Shown: piece after piece, positions 62,400 through 64,000 of the stretch
Position numbering within the stretch: position 1 is the stretch's first letter
Layout of the letters: every line of letters begins with the position of its first letter
NCBI RefSeq assembly: GCF_043196875.1
Contig: NZ_JBEBMX010000006.1
Coordinates: 124,001-188,000, forward strand
Direction: 5' to 3'
DNA length: 64,000 nucleotides
From: Saccharospirillum sp043196875
Lineage (GTDB): Bacteria; Pseudomonadota; Gammaproteobacteria; Pseudomonadales; Natronospirillaceae
Notes under the pieces: model-generated
Database searches by the model: none
Seen by the model: only the letters and a program-made list of their open reading frames with translations
Told to the model about the DNA's origin: nothing
Translations under genes and position numbers: made by a program

Positions 62400-62483
62400 A
62401 CCGGTCTCCAACAACAACAGAAGCCGGTTATTGTGCCTGAGCCACTAACGATAAGGCACTGATACAGCGTTCTTCCGCCCAAT

Positions 62484-62511
62484 AAAAAAGCGCCACTAAG
62501 CTGGCGCTTTT
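62484..62511 (-). terminator. Intrinsic terminator after the SPOR-like gene
   Basis: AAAAGCGCCA (62486-62495), loop CTAAGC, TGGCGCTTTT (62502-62511): a 10-bp stem. On the minus strand the run past the stem is T-rich, so it ends the SPOR-like transcript before the TSUP gene. Confidence 0.9.
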
Positions 62512-62534
62512 GCGTTCACGGCTCACCGTCTGAA

Positions 62535-64000
62535 TTATTCCAGTGACGGCATGACCCCGACGCTGCTCAAACTCTGCCAGGCGCGGCGGGCATCGGCTTC
62601 GTCATCAAAACCGGTGGCGAGTAATTGATAGCTTTGATCGTTATCGGACCAGTTGACCACCAGTTCCAGCGGCCGGTCGTTGATCGATTGATAGGCCTGG
62701 AACCAAAGCACTTCCGGCGAGACCAATCTGGCCAGTACGGCGTCAGCGGCGGTCTCGCTATCCAGCGACAGGCTGTAGGCGTCCGGTGTTTTACCCAGCG
62801 TATAGACGTAAATATCACCCACTGGCAGGCGTGGATTATCGCGATGCTGCGCCTCAAGTTCGCGGCTTTCCAGCCAGGCGCGCCAGCGATCCAACTGGGT
62901 CGCATCAGCGAAGCCATCAAGATAGAGCCAACCCTGTTTTTGCGCCGCATTCCACACCAGACGATGACGACCCGGCAAGGTGGTGTTGCTCGGGTTAAGC
63001 ACCGGCGTTCTGAAATCCGGGTCCGACAACCAGGCTTCAACGCGTTCGGCATTCACCGGTCCAACCACCAAGGTATCGGTCATCATCGGCACCGGTTTTT
63101 CCTCGACGCTGTTCATGGCTTGTCGATCCGGAGCCGGTTCAGCATCTTTAGGTAGTTGATTCATCGCCGACACATCCGGTGCAGGCGGACGCTGACCCGG
63201 CAGTGAATTCATGCGCGCAATTTCTTCCCGCGTATAGGTCGGCTCAGTACTGCGCTCGATGGTTTCGGTAGCAAAATTTTCCTGCTCCATGGCCTGACCA
63301 TTGCTGCCGGGAACGACTCGTTTAACCCGCGCCTGAATACCCGAACGACGCAACTGTCGACGCCAGTGGTCGGTGGCTTCCAGAGAGTCATATTCGCCCA
63401 GATAAAAACCAACCGCCCCACCCTGGCTGCTTTGGCCCAAAAAGACGGCCTGCGGATCGCGCTCATAAGCGACGGTATTAAAGAACTGACGCAAGCCGCG
63501 ATATTCCAGTGCACGAACCGCTTGCGGCATCGAGGAAAATTCGCCCAACTGCAGTGTGTAGGGACCTTCGGGATAGCACTTGCACAGTTGTGATAATTCG
63601 ATAATCGGCGGCAGCGATTGCGAACTGTGGCGCGGAATATATTGCGGCACCTGCGGATCAATCTGTACAGGTGGATCTTCCGGCGCCTGCTCAGTACCAG
63701 ACTGTTGGCGTTGCTGTTCGGCCATGGCCTGACTTTCCAGCGCTGTCGGCTGGGTACCAAAGGTCAGCCGAAAACCATAACGCCAACGCCATTGATTGGG
63801 GATATCGCCATCGAAAAAGCCCTGGTAACCACCGTTGGCAAAAACGCGAAAATGATCAAAAACCGGCACCGAAATATCGGCATCAACACGATAACCCGGC
63901 GTGAACGGATCAATAACGGATTGGCCCAGATTATTTTCTACACCGACGGTCGACATGATCAGTCCACCGATGGCCTGAAAACGTGGACCCAGATTTCCCT
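62535..64000 (-). CDS. Outer-membrane barrel / SPOR-like repeat protein; 5' end outside window
   Basis: 488 residues are visible and the frame is open to the window edge, so the true start lies beyond 64000 (the Met at 63956 is internal). The first about 85 visible residues look like amphipathic strands ending a beta-barrel (DADISVPVFDHFRVFANGGY, then RWRYGFRLTFG). A Gln/Pro-rich linker leads to at least two SPOR-like modules (about residues 125-230, YTLQLGEFSSMPQAVRALEY; and the C-terminal 170 residues). SPOR domains bind denuded glycan strands of peptidoglycan. A terminator follows. Confidence 0.65.
   Translation of the reverse strand, partial: GNLGPRFQAIGGLIMSTVGVENNLGQSVIDPFTPGYRVDADISVPVFDHFRVFANGGYQGFFDGDIPNQWRWRYGFRLTFGTQPTALESQAMAEQQRQQSGTEQAPEDPPVQIDPQVPQYIPRHSSQSLPPIIELSQLCKCYPEGPYTLQLGEFSSMPQAVRALEYRGLRQFFNTVAYERDPQAVFLGQSSQGGAVGFYLGEYDSLEATDHWRRQLRRSGIQARVKRVVPGSNGQAMEQENFATETIERSTEPTYTREEIARMNSLPGQRPPAPDVSAMNQLPKDAEPAPDRQAMNSVEEKPVPMMTDTLVVGPVNAERVEAWLSDPDFRTPVLNPSNTTLPGRHRLVWNAAQKQGWLYLDGFADATQLDRWRAWLESRELEAQHRDNPRLPVGDIYVYTLGKTPDAYSLSLDSETAADAVLARLVSPEVLWFQAYQSINDRPLELVVNWSDNDQSYQLLATGFDDEADARRAWQSLSSVGVMPSLE

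Overview
The window reads as chromosomal core DNA of a moderately GC-rich marine or halophilic gammaproteobacterium. NhaD, a BCCT betaine-type carrier, a diaminobutyrate/ectoine-type catabolic cluster and gene families common in Oceanospirillales point to that group; the order-level placement is an inference. No rRNA, tRNA, CRISPR array, prophage or intact insertion sequence was seen. The one mobile-looking element is a short non-autonomous insertion that breaks a small gene.

Layout. 1-3.3 kb: the 3' part of gcvP and a gcvR-like ACT protein (glycine cleavage and its control). 3.3-7.9 kb (minus strand): a PotABCD-type ABC importer operon with its own promoter. 8.2-11.9 kb (minus): a BCCT transporter and an ABC exporter. 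12-14.3 kb: DUF2164, murI, ald. 14.5-19 kb: a LacI-family repressor divergent from galT-galK-galM, with a perfect palindromic operator over the galT -35. 19-24.3 kb: trhO, a small secreted beta-barrel-like protein, an alpha/beta hydrolase, and an uncharacterised GTPase-membrane protein pair (DUF3482/DUF2868). 24.4-27.3 kb: ada, yjjG, an endonuclease/exonuclease/phosphatase-family protein. 27.3-32 kb: ppsA, its regulator ppsR, and cfa. 32-34.2 kb: ChaC-like cyclotransferase, AEC permease, DUF998 protein. 34.3-41.6 kb: nhaD behind a structured leader, putP, putA, and an AraC-family regulator. 41.7-44.2 kb: tetR-SDR pair and a DUF1989 protein.

44.2-55.7 kb is the most regulated part: an assimilatory nitrate locus in two transcription units. 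Unit 1 is nrtA-nrtB-nrtC followed by DUF1289 and a CPXCG gene; unit 2 is an FAD oxidoreductase, nirB, nirD and nasA. Each unit starts with a sigma-54 (-24/-12) promoter. Each is followed by a leader ending in a strong intrinsic terminator just before the first gene. In both leaders the 5' arm of the terminator overlaps a 4-bp hairpin with a six-base loop having A at position 1 and G at position 4, the loop signature of ANTAR (NasR/NasT-type) antitermination. The parts imply NtrC/sigma-54 control by nitrogen starvation plus nitrate-dependent antitermination. The nasS/nasT or nasR gene is not in the window.

Between the two units a CPXCG cysteine-rich small gene is split by an element of about 266 bp with 32-bp imperfect terminal inverted repeats and several nested inverted repeats, with no coding capacity (MITE-like).

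55.7-64 kb (minus): a secreted solute-binding/Cache-like fusion, then M20 amidohydrolase - DoeD/EctB-type aminotransferase - succinate-semialdehyde-type dehydrogenase (a probable diaminobutyrate to aspartate route), a TSUP permease, and the 3' part of an outer-membrane/SPOR-like protein that runs off the window.
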